Assembly: GCF_000497045.1 (NCBI RefSeq)
Contig: NW_015961959.1
Coordinates: forward strand, 1,240,001-1,304,000
Reading direction: 5' to 3'
DNA from: Kalmanozyma brasiliensis GHG001
Taxonomy: Eukaryota > Basidiomycota > Ustilaginomycetes > Ustilaginales
Length of the DNA stretch: 64,000 nt
Shown piece by piece: positions 19,333 to 28,571 of the stretch. Each line of letters begins with the position of its first letter. Position 1 is the first letter of the stretch. The position numbers and the translations under genes were made by a program. The notes beneath the pieces are model-generated. The model searched no databases. It worked only from the letters and a program-made list of their open reading frames with translations, and was not told the origin of the DNA.

Positions 19333-20301
19333 ATGACTGATCCATCATCCAGCACGACATCAGCAAAGCCAGAAGACGGCGAGCCATACGATCTGGACAC
19401 GTCGGCCCTAGCGGCGCTGGACACCTTCCGCGCCCAAAAAGCCGCCGGCGAAGCATCCCTACTCAAGTTCTCCCAATCCTCCTCCTCTTCCTCTCGCAAG
19501 AAGAAGACAAAACGACCAAAAGAAGAGCGCAAGCTGACACCTGAAGAGGAAGCGGCAGAGGAAGCAAAGGCGGAGGCGGCGCTGCTAGCTGAGATCGAGG
19601 CGATAGCGGACCTCGAACGGCTCAACGGTGTTGCGCCCGACTCGGCGGATTCCATGCTTGCGGCTCTCTCGTCGCGGCTCGAAGTGGACGACGTGGATAA
19701 CGACGAAGAGAAGAGCCTGGATGTGGACACCTTCCGGCAAACATTCGGGGAGAGCTGGCAGCTGTCGCAATTCTGGTATTCAGCCAAGTTCGTGCATGAG
19801 CTCTCGCAGCTCATCTTTCGACTCGTCTCCCCACCGTCCACCGACATTCTCACGGACAGTCAGGCGGTCAAGGCAGCATTTGGAGACGCGAGAGTGGCAT
19901 TCCTCTGCTGCCCGACAGCGTGGGTCGGCTTCGTCCACGAGTACCCATCGCTCCGATCACAAGCCTTCGTATTCGAGGTCGACAAACGGTTCCACGCACT
20001 CAGCAAGACAAGCTTTGTCTACTACAACCTACACGAGCCGGAAGCCGTACCAAAGGAGCTGCTGGGCACGTTCGACGTCCTGGTCTCTGACCCGCCCTTC
20101 CTCAACGCCGACACGCAGGGCAAAGTCGCCCAAACAGCACGACTGCTCGCGAAAGACAACGCCAAGTTCCTCCTCTGCACAGGCGATAGCATCGCCGAAG
20201 AAGCGCGGAAGATGTACGGCTCACCACCACTGGAAAAGCTCGAACTCGAGGTGGAACATCATGGTCTCGCAAATGCGTTTGGCATTTGGGGTCGCGTCTA
20301 A
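19333..20301 (+). CDS. EFM5: EFM5-like protein-lysine methyltransferase
   Basis: 322 residues in one exon. The C-terminal 200 residues match the N6AMT2/EEF1AKMT1 family, which trimethylates a lysine of elongation factor 1A (yeast Efm5). Signatures are SWQLSQFWYSAKFVHELSQL, VAFLCCPTAWVGF, FEVDKRFH and the catalytic SDPPFLN, an (N/D)PPF-type loop shared with N6-type methyltransferases. The C-terminus ends LANAFGIWGRV. The first 120 residues are longer than in yeast; they contain a low-complexity SSSSSRKKKTKRPKEERK stretch and a charged coiled-coil-like EEAAEEAKAEAALLAEIEAI. Start: ATG at 19333, A at -3, the first ATG in frame. The stop lies 54 bases from the convergent thioesterase gene. The family is clear; the yeast substrate is assumed to be conserved. 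Confidence 0.88.
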   Translation: MTDPSSSTTSAKPEDGEPYDLDTSALAALDTFRAQKAAGEASLLKFSQSSSSSSRKKKTKRPKEERKLTPEEEAAEEAKAEAALLAEIEAIADLERLNGVAPDSADSMLAALSSRLEVDDVDNDEEKSLDVDTFRQTFGESWQLSQFWYSAKFVHELSQLIFRLVSPPSTDILTDSQAVKAAFGDARVAFLCCPTAWVGFVHEYPSLRSQAFVFEVDKRFHALSKTSFVYYNLHEPEAVPKELLGTFDVLVSDPPFLNADTQGKVAQTARLLAKDNAKFLLCTGDSIAEEARKMYGSPPLEKLELEVEHHGLANAFGIWGRV

Positions 20302-20355
20302 AGCAAAAGATACAGTCTATCTGAATGCTCTGAAGAATGGTGTGTGGTGTGGTGT

Positions 20356-21444
20356 CTACCCCTCGATGGCCTGCTTGATCGCCTTTGCGTCCAAAAAGTA
20401 CTTTGCGTATCTTGGCTCTACAAAGATGGCCCTGCATTCCAATAGCAATTGGCCCTCTGTATCCTTCAGGGTGCCCTTGACCACCGCTTTTCGGCCTTTC
20501 TGCTCCACCAGCTCGGTCTGCAGCACGATGAACTGGTTCGCCATGGTCGGTTTCCTGTAATCGATCTCCAATCTCGCTGTAACGCCGATCTTGCCGGGCA
20601 AGTTGTACATGGCTGTCCTGGCCAGCGCCTCGTCGCATACGGTAGCCAGCATGCCTCCGTGCACAATGCCGTCGTGACCACACAGACTTCGTCCGAGATG
20701 GAGGACGATCGTGCTATCACCCTCCTTACCACCGAGCTCGTTCGCGCCCCGGCCCGTCTTGGTGAACACCAGTGGGGGGACGGCGACCATGCCCGGTCCT
20801 CGGAGGGAGCCAGCGGTGAGATTGTGCTGCGCCTTCTCCCGACTGTACTTGAGATACGGTCGTGTCATGACGTACTGATGGGTGTCGGCGGGACCACCTT
20901 CGACGGGCGGGCCGGCAACGGCGACGTTTGCCCCTGGGATCGTGCCATGCGCGGGAACCTCAACGGTAGTAGACGGATCCAGGTCCGTAATATGCTTGCC
21001 TTGCGAACGGAGAACTTCGAGTTCGGCAGCGGAGCCGTGTGCGACGGAGGTGCGCTTGAGCTGCTCGATGATGGGCAGCGCGTGCAGAGCTTCTTCGATT
21101 TCGCGCATGTGAGCTTCTGCTTCGGGCCCGTCTGATTTCAACCGCGCAGGTGTCGCTGGCTTGAAGAGGAGCTTGAGCATCTGTGGCGGGTACAGCGAGC
21201 CAAAGAGGTACGAGGTGATGCCAACCAGTGACAGTGCGATTGTCGCTTTGACTAGCGTGCCGCCAGATGCTCTTGGTGTTGGTGTGGTGGAGAGCGGTCG
21301 GCGTGTTGTGTTGGAGGCTGTAGTGGATGATGTCGAAGCGAGAGTGGCTCGGGAGGCGAGCACGCCCTGCGAACGCAGCGAGAATGTGCGCGAGCTCGAC
21401 GAAGCCAGCCGCAGCGAGGTTGTGGCTATCGATGTCGCCCTCAT
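20356..21444 (-). CDS. mitochondrial thioesterase-superfamily protein, FMP10-like
   Basis: 362 residues, single exon. The N-terminal 60 residues are Ser/Thr/Arg-rich with no acidic residue, a strong mitochondrial presequence. One hydrophobic segment at about residues 63-83 (TLVKATIALSLVGITSYLFG) suggests an inner-membrane anchor. The C-terminal third is a 4HBT hotdog fold: LHLGRSLCGHDGIVHGGMLA contains the HGG turn near residue 260, then RLEIDYRKPTMANQFIV. It resembles yeast Fmp10 and animal THEM4-type acyl-CoA thioesterases; substrate is unknown. It shares a divergent promoter with the UPS2-like gene. The ATG at 21444 directly starts the presequence. Confidence 0.85.
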   Translation of the reverse strand: MRATSIATTSLRLASSSSRTFSLRSQGVLASRATLASTSSTTASNTTRRPLSTTPTPRASGGTLVKATIALSLVGITSYLFGSLYPPQMLKLLFKPATPARLKSDGPEAEAHMREIEEALHALPIIEQLKRTSVAHGSAAELEVLRSQGKHITDLDPSTTVEVPAHGTIPGANVAVAGPPVEGGPADTHQYVMTRPYLKYSREKAQHNLTAGSLRGPGMVAVPPLVFTKTGRGANELGGKEGDSTIVLHLGRSLCGHDGIVHGGMLATVCDEALARTAMYNLPGKIGVTARLEIDYRKPTMANQFIVLQTELVEQKGRKAVVKGTLKDTEGQLLLECRAIFVEPRYAKYFLDAKAIKQAIEG

Positions 21445-21655
21445 GTTGTACGTGCGTTGTATGACAATGATGGTGTTGAGACGGGAAGAAAGTTACGATT
21501 AGAAAAAGTGTTGGATTCGCATGAGATGCGCAGCCAAAACGCGAATTTGCCGGTTGTTCCGGGATTCGAATCATCATGCTCTTGTTTGTAGGGCCACACG
21601 GGCTCGGAGAAATTTCAAGCACCGCCTTGTCTCTCTGCTCGCGTGGGATTTTACG

Positions 21656-21664
21656 AAAAAAAAA
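21656..21664 (-). terminator. Pol III terminator of the 5S gene
   Basis: Nine consecutive T residues on the minus strand begin right at the 3' end of the 5S coding sequence, a standard RNA polymerase III stop signal. Confidence 0.9.
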
Positions 21665-21780
21665 CTGCAGCACCTAGGATTCCCGCGTGGTCCCCCACCG
21701 CAGTACTGACTAGGCGATACCTTGCTTAACTTCGCAGATCGGACGGGATGCGGTGCTTTCAAGGTTCTATGGCCGCAGAT
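21663..21780 (-). rRNA. 5S ribosomal RNA gene
   Basis: Read on the minus strand, the 118 nt match fungal 5S rRNA throughout. The 5' part has GCGGCCATAG and CACCGCATCCCGTCCGATCT, the middle GAAGTTAAGCAAGG with the internal A-box region, then CCTAGTCAGTACTGCGGTGG (C-box region), and the 3' part GGGGGACCACGCGGGAATCC followed by TAGGTGCTGCAG. The 5' ATCTGC pairs with the 3' GCAGTT except for one mismatch, as expected of helix I. Transcription ends in nine T residues. Ends may be off by one or two bases. It is a single copy, away from other rRNA genes, sitting between two Pol II promoters. Confidence 0.95.
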
Positions 21781-22016
21781 GTTAGTGTAGTCTGAATAAC
21801 GCCTCATCAAGTGGGCACAATGGCTGCGTGCAGCTCCACTCCACAACAAGAAGCTTCCACCCACGCACGTCACTGAAGATGCACGCACCACCAGGACCCC
21901 GTCCAGCTCGTTAGCCAGCGCTCTTCCACCAACACCTCAAACCGATACCCATTCAAGCAGCAACATTTTCCGTTCACTGATGCGCTAGCTCACCAATCAC
22001 TCGGCCTGCCTCAACG

Positions 22017-22634
22017 ATGCCGAAAACGTTTACGCAAGAGCAAGACTTTGCTCACCCATGGCACGAGACCGCAAATGGTGAGTTACCATCCTTACCCCGA
22101 TCTTCCTTCACGGCCTCGCACCGCTGACCATGTCGGACCAATTACGTCCTATCCGCCTCGACAGCTGTATGGAACAAATATCCCAATCCGCACGCAGACC
22201 ACGTGGTCTCAGTGGACGTCCTCTCCCAATCACTCGATCCAACAACCGGCGCGCTGCGCACAGAACGCATCATTGGCGTCCAACAAGGAGCGCCGGGCTG
22301 GCTCAAACGCCTGGTCGGGGCGAGCGACGACACCTACGTTCGCGAGGTCGTGATGGTCAATCCCTTCACCCGCTCGTTCGAGATGACAAGCACAAATCTC
22401 AGCTTGACAGACTACATGCTCGTCAAGGAGTACATCACGTACTCGCCTAGGGAGACGGGGACGGTGTTCAGGCAGGTCGCTGACATCGGGTGCACCAAGT
22501 TCTTCAGCGGCATGCTGAGCTCGGCAGGGAGAAAAGTCGAGGAGTGGTCACATACAAGGTATGGGGATAACGCCGCAAAGGGGAGAGACGGGTTGCAGAG
22601 CGTATTGGATTCGTTGTACGGGAGCAAGCCATGA
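22017..22634 (+). CDS. UPS2-like mitochondrial lipid-transfer protein (PRELI/MSF1)
   Basis: Two exons, 22017-22077 and 22165-22634, encode 176 residues. The 87-nt intron has donor GTGAGT, a CTGAC branch-like motif and acceptor GACAG. Splicing joins the N-terminal KTFTQEQDFAHPWHETANA to VWNKYPNPHADHVVSVDVL, the conserved start of the PRELI/MSF1 domain. TERIIGVQQGAPGW and TYVREVVMVNP then follow, resembling yeast Ups2 and animal PRELID3 more than Ups1. Members carry phospholipids across the mitochondrial intermembrane space with Mdm35; Ups2 moves phosphatidylserine. The family is sure; the choice of Ups2 over Ups1 rests on these motifs. It converges with the GH47 gene. Confidence 0.9.
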
Positions 22635-22893
22635 ACCGACACAGATGCATGCAATAGAGAGTAAAGGGAACAACAATCCTTCGCAAAGCAGGCTCGCAGG
22701 ACTCCGTCGACGTCAAAAGTATGAGCAACTCATCCAGGCAAGCAGAAGATGAAAGGATCACGTTTGACGCAACATGGACACGAAGCATCAAACCGAAACG
22801 CCATCAGAGCACCACCTCATCCAACTCTAACCCCGCTTCCCTCTTCACCCCTCCTCCTAAACTCGCCGGCCACCCACTTGTCAGTCACTACTC

Positions 22894-24517
22894 TCACTCC
22901 AGACTCCCACCCCATTCTGCCCCGAACTCACCCCTAGCGAACCGGAACACTCCCGCACTGCCACCCCTCCTGTTGTCCGCCTCCCTCTTCCCTTCCTCCC
23001 TCCTCTTCTTGCTCCCTGCTCCCGTCGCAAACAGCCCCCTCTCCGGCCTATCCACCATCAACGGATGAGCCTCGGTATTAAACACCCACCTGTCCAAACT
23101 CGCCACCTCGGGATCGGCAAACACCAGATAAAGGTACTTGAACACCTCGGCATACAAAAAGCTCTCCGAGTCATCGAGCTTGGTCGGGCTTGTCGAGTTG
23201 ACGTTTGCCAGTGCAGCCAGTGCGCCGCTCTTCACCAAACAATGACGGTCGATAGCTTGCCAGGCTTGCCAAGCGATCTCCTGCCACATAGTGTCGCCTG
23301 TGGTGCGATACGCATAGAAGATGCTCTCCACCACTTCGGGGCGCAGGACGTACTGGGTGATGTCGAAACCGAAGCCGTGCTGCTCGTAGAAGGGCCGGTT
23401 GTTGATCTTGATCCTGTTGGTGTTGTTGCCTTCGCCGATGAAGACGAATGTTTCGGGCCCGATACCGGATGGACTGGAGGTATAGGTGTTGGCGCAGGCA
23501 CCCGTCAACGCCTGACCATACCGCTCGATGCGGTCGTCGCCAATCATCTTTGCGCCCAAGATCCAGTTCCCGCCCGCAAAGCACCCCAAATGACCCCACC
23601 TCGGAAGCAGCCCACCTCGACTGGCCGAGTAGTCCGCGAGATACGTCAGATTCCCCATCTGCGTCTCCTGCGGATGCGTGACAAGATGCTCAATCGACGA
23701 CTCGACACCTTGTACCCACATATCCAGCCACAGCCCCTCCTCGCCCGTCAAATACGCATACTTGACGAGGTATTCAAAGAAGCTATCACTTCCACCGCCC
23801 CAAGTGACATAATCGTCCATTGCCTCGCCCGTCTTGACATCGTATACCTGTGCGAACAACCCCGGAAAGACGCCCTTGGACTGGGCGATGGCGGCCATGC
23901 TCTTCTTGGCGAGCGCCAGATACTTTGAATCGCCGGTGTATTTCGACAGCCGATCCATTTCGAGGATGAGCGTACCGGCGACGGCAATACCAGTGTCGTT
24001 GCAGGTGGGTTTGGCGTAGTCGTTCCATTTGAGCGTGTTGCACGGTAAAGCATTGCCCTCGAGCCAGCCAGTCGCCAGGTGGTCACCGACGACCTTTGCC
24101 TGGTCGACCAGCTTTTGGTTTTGCTTGCCGCCCAGCTCGTAGGCAGACAGCAGCCCGCCGAGGTACCGAATGTTGGTCTCGAAGAGCGAGATCTCATCCG
24201 AGGCAGTCTTGGAAAAGTCAATCCTGCTACTCGTACAGATCGGTGTGATTCATAAGGTACGACGTGCTGAGCGAGTCGACGACCGTGGCGCCCCATCCGC
24301 CGAACGGGTCTTCGTACGAGTTGGTCAAGGGGAGCAGCGCGTCGTGAGGAAAGGCGTAGCGCATGTACGCGGAGAACGAGGTGCGGTAGGCGGTGCGGAT
24401 GGTTTCGGCGCGGGAGGCGGAGAGGGGAGACTGGGTGAGGCCGGGATGCTGGATTTTGAGGGAGCTGACGGTCGTGATGAGCGCAAGAAGGCTCAGGGCG
24501 AGCTGTGTCGTGATCAT
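22894..24517 (-). CDS. GH47 alpha-mannosidase with one frame break
   Basis: Class I alpha-1,2-mannosidase family, which trims N-glycan mannose or sorts misfolded glycoproteins. The ATG at 24517 opens with a signal peptide (ITTQLALSLLALITTVSSL) and PFGGWGATVVDSL, then meets TAG at 24227-24229. The rest continues in another frame from about 24225, starting RIDFSKTASDEISLFETNIR, and runs to 22894. It includes YVTWGGGSDSFFEYL, LLPRWGHLGCFAGG, YVLRPEVVESIFYAYRTTGD with the catalytic Glu region, and VFNTEAHPL with the calcium-binding Thr. The total of 1,624 bases is one more than a multiple of three. No normal-sized intron fixes the frame without losing conserved residues, and a few residues usually present at the junction seem missing. 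This could be a real frameshift, a sequence error or an unusual intron. The last 50 residues are low-complexity. Confidence 0.75.
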
Positions 24518-25430
24518 GACGATAACCTGAGGCGTCGGGAGCCAGGTCTACTGTAGAGGGGGGTGGACCAGGTCTGAAGCAAGCGATCTTGAAGTGGTGC
24601 TGTCGAGCATGGGGTTTCGGACGAAGAGACTTTATATCGATATGGATGGTAACATCAGCGTGGCAAAAGCTGCTGAGCCCGCTCAAATGGCCTCATCGTG
24701 GGCTTGAGTGGGACTGAAAGCAGGCCGAGCTCCATGCTGGCGAACGATAGGCCCGCTCGGAGCCCCACCCGCCAAGCGTCAAGCCAGCGAGGCTCTTCGT
24801 TAGCCACCAGAGGGGGCTTTGACTTAGGCTCATGAGCGTGGAACCGACGGAAGACTAGCCATATCTCACGCTTCCTGAGCCTTGAACCGTGTCGATCGCC
24901 GCGAGGCTTGTGCCCACCGCTCATCTCATTTATCTGTGCTGTGTGGGACCTCCTGTTTGCATTCGGTGGCACATGCCAAGATGAAGTGGGAAGCCTCGAC
25001 CGAGAGGTGGGGCGTACGGAGGCCAAGGCCCGGCACCTTCGTGTCCGCTGTCTTGAAGTGGGTCACAGCCCGCGCCAACCACACTGGTGGCAGGGAACCC
25101 GAAGGTCGATCTCACCCGCCAGCAAGCTTGACCCACTTTTTGTCATGCACGCGCCGTTGCAGGAATCTGCACAGCGCAGATCTTGCATGCTGCATGACAG
25201 CTGGTGGCGTCTCGCGGGCCAGAGCGGCGGGTCGAATCCCATTTCGGCTAGGCCCGAAGGAATGCAGCTCAATTCGTCCTTCCATCCTCCCAACCCTCTG
25301 CTGCGGTGCAGCCCAAGGCAGACGAGATCCAAACGCAAGAACCAAGAAGAGACAGAGTATAGAATAAAGCAATCCCATTAACATCATAGCAAAATAGACA
25401 CTAGCAACAAAAGAGAGTGTGTGGGGGCGA
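24518..25430. other. spacer between GH47 and the membrane-anchor frame
   Basis: These 913 bases hold the GH47 promoter (TATA-like motif at 24631-24636) and the 3' region of the minus-strand transcript ending near 25431. No gene or RNA was recognised. Confidence 0.5.
24631..24636 (-). promoter_or_regulatory. TATA-like box of GH47 gene
   Basis: On the minus strand, TATAAA within GATATAAAG lies 114 bases upstream of the GH47 ATG, a normal distance for a fungal core promoter. Confidence 0.5.
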
Positions 25431-26123
25431 TCAATCCGGATTCACCACGAGAACGGCAACAAACAGCACAACCGAGAGGATCTTGATGAGTGGTGACGAG
25501 ATGAGCAGGATCATGAGGAGCATGAAGCCCAAGAAATGCGCGTTGGGGACGAGCGACGTAGATGCCGTCTTCGCCTTCGCCTCCTCGGCTGGGGCTGCAC
25601 GAGGACCAAAGTTAGGACGCACGACGTTGCTGGACGACGACGAGGAGCGCAGATGGAGCTTCTTGCCACCTCGAGGGCTGACTGCTGGCGGGGAAGAGGC
25701 GTCGCCGTGGGTCGAAGCGCGATGCGAAGTCCAGTGCGAGGCGGGCAGCGAGGTCAGCCACGAGATGCGCTTCTTGTCTGCGCCGTGACCCACTTGCGGA
25801 AACCCATAGTCGCAATGGGCAACCGACGTGCCCGGTGAGGACGACGGCGAGACAGCCCCGGACGTCCACGGTGAAACGTGTCGGCTGCTCGCGCTCGACT
25901 CGATACCGTTGATCAACACCGGTCGATCGTCTTCTTCGCACGAATCGTGATGCGAGCCGTGGCCCAGGCTGAAACCGAACATCTTGCTGGATCGGCGCGA
26001 GCCCGGACGCGAGCTTGGGCCAGGAAGCGAGCTAAAGTGTCGAGAAGGTGAGGAACTCGAACTCGCTTTCCTGACCTCGTCCGTCTCTTCCTCGGACAGG
26101 CGTGCCTGCGTCGTCTCTGCCAT
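25431..26123 (-). CDS. serine-rich frame with C-terminal membrane anchor
   Basis: No homologue recognised. From the ATG at 26123 it encodes 230 residues: an acidic start (RLSEEETDEV), a long Ser/Pro/His/Arg-rich region, then a hydrophobic tail (AHFLGFMLLMILLISSPLI, KILSVVLFVAVLVV) that reaches nearly to the stop. That is the layout of a tail-anchored or hairpin membrane protein. The frame has no stop between this ATG and the TGA of the upstream acyltransferase, 123 bases away. The two share strand and frame, so this may be a readthrough extension (25431-26246, 271 residues) rather than an independent gene. The ATG context is weak (T at -3), and little room exists for a separate promoter. Confidence 0.5.
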   Translation of the reverse strand: MAETTQARLSEEETDEVRKASSSSSPSRHFSSLPGPSSRPGSRRSSKMFGFSLGHGSHHDSCEEDDRPVLINGIESSASSRHVSPWTSGAVSPSSSPGTSVAHCDYGFPQVGHGADKKRISWLTSLPASHWTSHRASTHGDASSPPAVSPRGGKKLHLRSSSSSSNVVRPNFGPRAAPAEEAKAKTASTSLVPNAHFLGFMLLMILLISSPLIKILSVVLFVAVLVVNPD

Positions 26124-26246
26124 CAATGACGCTGGCAGATTGGACGCGAGCACGCGATCGTTACCTGAGCTGTTCTTCCTCACATCGACCTCGGCCCGGT
26201 CTCGCTTTTCGGAGAGGGCCGGATCGTCGACGGAACAGCCTCGGCT

Positions 26247-28571
26247 TCATTGCGCCTTGGTGGCGCCGCCTTCCTTCTTGCTCCCGAGCTTCTCGTGGGC
26301 AGCCTCGATGATCTGAGCGGCGGCATCCTGGAATGCCTTGCAGATCTCCTCGGCGAGATGCTTGAACTCGGGCACGTCGTCGCACGACACGGCGAGCGAG
26401 AAATCGTTGGCGTACGAGATCATGCCGATGGCCATGGTCGACTTGCCGGGACTGGAAGGCGGCAGGACGTGGTAGCTGTAGGCCTCGTGATCGCCGAACT
26501 TGACGGGCTTGGGAGGGCCAGGCACGTTGGTGGCAACGTGGTACTCGCGGAAGGCGCGGTAGTAGATGGAGCGCAGCAGAGGATAGTTGGGGAGGTAGGT
26601 GATGCGACGCTTGCTGAAGGTGTCAAAGACCTTGTAGAGGATCTTGGGACCGTAGGAGCGCTTGACACGGCCCATCTCGCGGTGAACCTGAGCGAGCTGC
26701 TCTTCGAAGTCGGGTTTGGCCTCCTTCTCGAAGCGAAGCCAGGCGATGGAACCGGTGGTAGCGTTGCTGAGCGACCAGTCACCCTTGGGACGAACCGAGA
26801 TGGGCACAAAGATGGCGACTCGCTTGTCCTTGTGCCTCCTGCTGGGGTCGACACGCTCCGAGGCGATGCGAAGCGCACGAGCGAGAATGGCGAGCGCGAC
26901 ATCGTTGAGCGTCAGATTGAACTTCTCGGTGCCGTACGCCTTGCGGATCATCTTGATGTCGTCCATGTCGATGCCTTCACTGTGGCAGTAGAGTCGACCG
27001 GCAGCACGCTTGCGCTTCTCCTGATAAAGGAACGACTTGCGCTTGCGGAAGTAGAGACCGCGAGCCAAGTGACCAGCGTGCTGGATGGTGCCCAACACGG
27101 TTGGCTTATCCTCACGCTGACCGGGCCTCTTGTTCTGCGACGTGTTGGTGTCGACCTTGTTCTGGATGTCACGAATGCCAACGCCCTGTTCGAGCGCTCC
27201 CAGTGCAGCGTGGTAGCTCTGAATCATGCCCTGACCATCAGAGAAACAGTGGTGGATCTTGATCATGAGTGCGCTGCGACCTCCATCCGAGGTGTTGAGA
27301 CCATTGACCACCATGGCTTCCCAGATAGGCTTGGAGTAGTCGTAGTGGCGACCGATGAAGTGACCAGCGAGCTTGTTGAGGGCCTTGTCGTCCCCACCGT
27401 CAGGGCACTGAGCTACATGCTCGATGTTCTCTTTGAGGTCGAAATCGGGCACGAACCTCCAGCGAGCGGGGGAGAAGAGCGAACCCGCTTTGAGACCTTT
27501 GGCGTAGCGAGTGCGACGGCCTTCGTCAAAGTCGCCGCGAGGCGGTGACGAGCCAGGGTCACCTTTGAGCGTCTGCTTTTCGAGCTTCTTGGAAAGCTTG
27601 GGATCCAGGTCGACCACATAGCGGTACTTTGGATATGTCTCGGCGAGCACCTCGAAGAAGTTGTCGACCGTCTCGAGGTCGAGTTCGGTCTTGAACATGT
27701 AGATGGAGAAGCACGAAGTGGTGTATGAGTCGTCCTCCATCAAGAGGGCGAGGTTGTCGATACCGGTCATGGGGTAGACGGGAGGCTTGTTGGGAGAACC
27801 CTTGCCGAGCTTGGGAGTCTCGCCATAGGCTGCGCGGATGTGACGCTCGCGAGCCTCTCGCGTCTGCTCGGCAGATGGCGGGGCGGGCTCTTCACCCTTG
27901 CGGAAAGCAGCGCCCTGAGCAGCAGCCGTGCCGACACGCTTGGAAGGCTCTCGCTCGCGATGGTCCTCCTTGGAGTGTCGGTGATCAGCGTGGCGTCTGG
28001 ACGTGCGACGCGAGGACTTACGATGGTGTCGTGCATCGTCCTCTTCGATAACACGCTCGGATGTTCGAGGCGACTCGTGAGCGCTGACACGGCGAGAAGA
28101 TCGACGAGAGCTCCTGTGCTCGTGTGCATGGGTTTGACCAGTTTCGCGATCGGCAGCTGCACGGAGAGCAGCGCCCTGCTCGGCAGCGGTGCCTCGACCG
28201 TGCGATGGCTTTCCGTCTGTCATGGCTGGATCGGTGACGAGGAGAGTGGATGCACGAGGGGAACGGATGGAAGGCGAGCTGATGGAAGATCGGACGAGAG
28301 ACGGAGTAGGTGCCACACTATCGACGTAGTCTTGCTGGTGCGATTGATCCGAATGAGAAGCTGCGTCTCCTTCGTCGTCTGTGTTAGGATGCGAATCGAG
28401 GTATGCTTGCTTGACCTGAAGGCTGGTGCGTGGTCCTTTGAACTCTTCCTCGGTAACTTGGACGGAAGAGTGGAACGAAGTGGGAGGAGGTCTGTACTTG
28501 TGAACACGATCGAAGGAGGGGCCTGGCTTGGAGCTGGATGGGCTGACGACGGATGGAAGGGAGAACTTCAT
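26247..28571 (-). CDS. WS/DGAT-type O-acyltransferase
   Basis: 774 residues from the ATG at 28571. The C-terminal two thirds match the wax ester synthase/diacylglycerol acyltransferase family. The catalytic HHxxxDG motif is HHCFSDG with His440, His441 and Asp445. Before it come GIDNLALLMEDD and PIWEAMVVNGL; after it VPISVRPKGDWSLSNATTGS, TNVPGPPKPVKF and SYANDFSLAVSCDDVP, which belong to the two halves of the fold. Members esterify fatty acyl-CoA to alcohols or diacylglycerol, making wax esters or triacylglycerol. The first 270 residues are Ser/Arg/His-rich and carry two similar short blocks (GRGTAAEQGAALR and VGTAAAQGAAFRKG). The acyltransferase fold appears complete before the TGA at 26249-26247, after which the frame stays open for 271 more codons. 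Confidence 0.9.
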   Translation of the reverse strand: MKFSLPSVVSPSSSKPGPSFDRVHKYRPPPTSFHSSVQVTEEEFKGPRTSLQVKQAYLDSHPNTDDEGDAASHSDQSHQQDYVDSVAPTPSLVRSSISSPSIRSPRASTLLVTDPAMTDGKPSHGRGTAAEQGAALRAAADRETGQTHAHEHRSSRRSSRRVSAHESPRTSERVIEEDDARHHRKSSRRTSRRHADHRHSKEDHREREPSKRVGTAAAQGAAFRKGEEPAPPSAEQTREARERHIRAAYGETPKLGKGSPNKPPVYPMTGIDNLALLMEDDSYTTSCFSIYMFKTELDLETVDNFFEVLAETYPKYRYVVDLDPKLSKKLEKQTLKGDPGSSPPRGDFDEGRRTRYAKGLKAGSLFSPARWRFVPDFDLKENIEHVAQCPDGGDDKALNKLAGHFIGRHYDYSKPIWEAMVVNGLNTSDGGRSALMIKIHHCFSDGQGMIQSYHAALGALEQGVGIRDIQNKVDTNTSQNKRPGQREDKPTVLGTIQHAGHLARGLYFRKRKSFLYQEKRKRAAGRLYCHSEGIDMDDIKMIRKAYGTEKFNLTLNDVALAILARALRIASERVDPSRRHKDKRVAIFVPISVRPKGDWSLSNATTGSIAWLRFEKEAKPDFEEQLAQVHREMGRVKRSYGPKILYKVFDTFSKRRITYLPNYPLLRSIYYRAFREYHVATNVPGPPKPVKFGDHEAYSYHVLPPSSPGKSTMAIGMISYANDFSLAVSCDDVPEFKHLAEEICKAFQDAAAQIIEAAHEKLGSKKEGGATKAQ

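Larger units (their letters stand above)
21445..22016. other. divergent promoter containing a 5S rRNA gene
   Basis: These 572 bases separate the thioesterase and UPS2-like start codons. The 5S rRNA gene with its T-run occupies 21656-21780. The remaining 200-odd bases on each side are the only space for the two Pol II promoters. Confidence 0.6.

Noticed and set aside
21550..21580. GATTCGAATC resembling a Pol III B box
   Set aside because: The flanking bases do not form a T stem in either orientation; the nearby Pol III gene is the 5S rRNA instead.
24227..24239. 13-nt GT-AG intron that would repair the GH47 frame
   Set aside because: It is far shorter than known fungal introns, so I treat the site as a frame break rather than call an intron.
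25190..25260. GGTCGAATCC resembling a tRNA T loop
   Set aside because: The loop lacks one base and no D arm or acceptor stem can be formed.
26129..26162. 34-nt GTAACG...CCAG intron in the acyltransferase extension
   Set aside because: Using it would shift out of the long open frame, and the length is too short.
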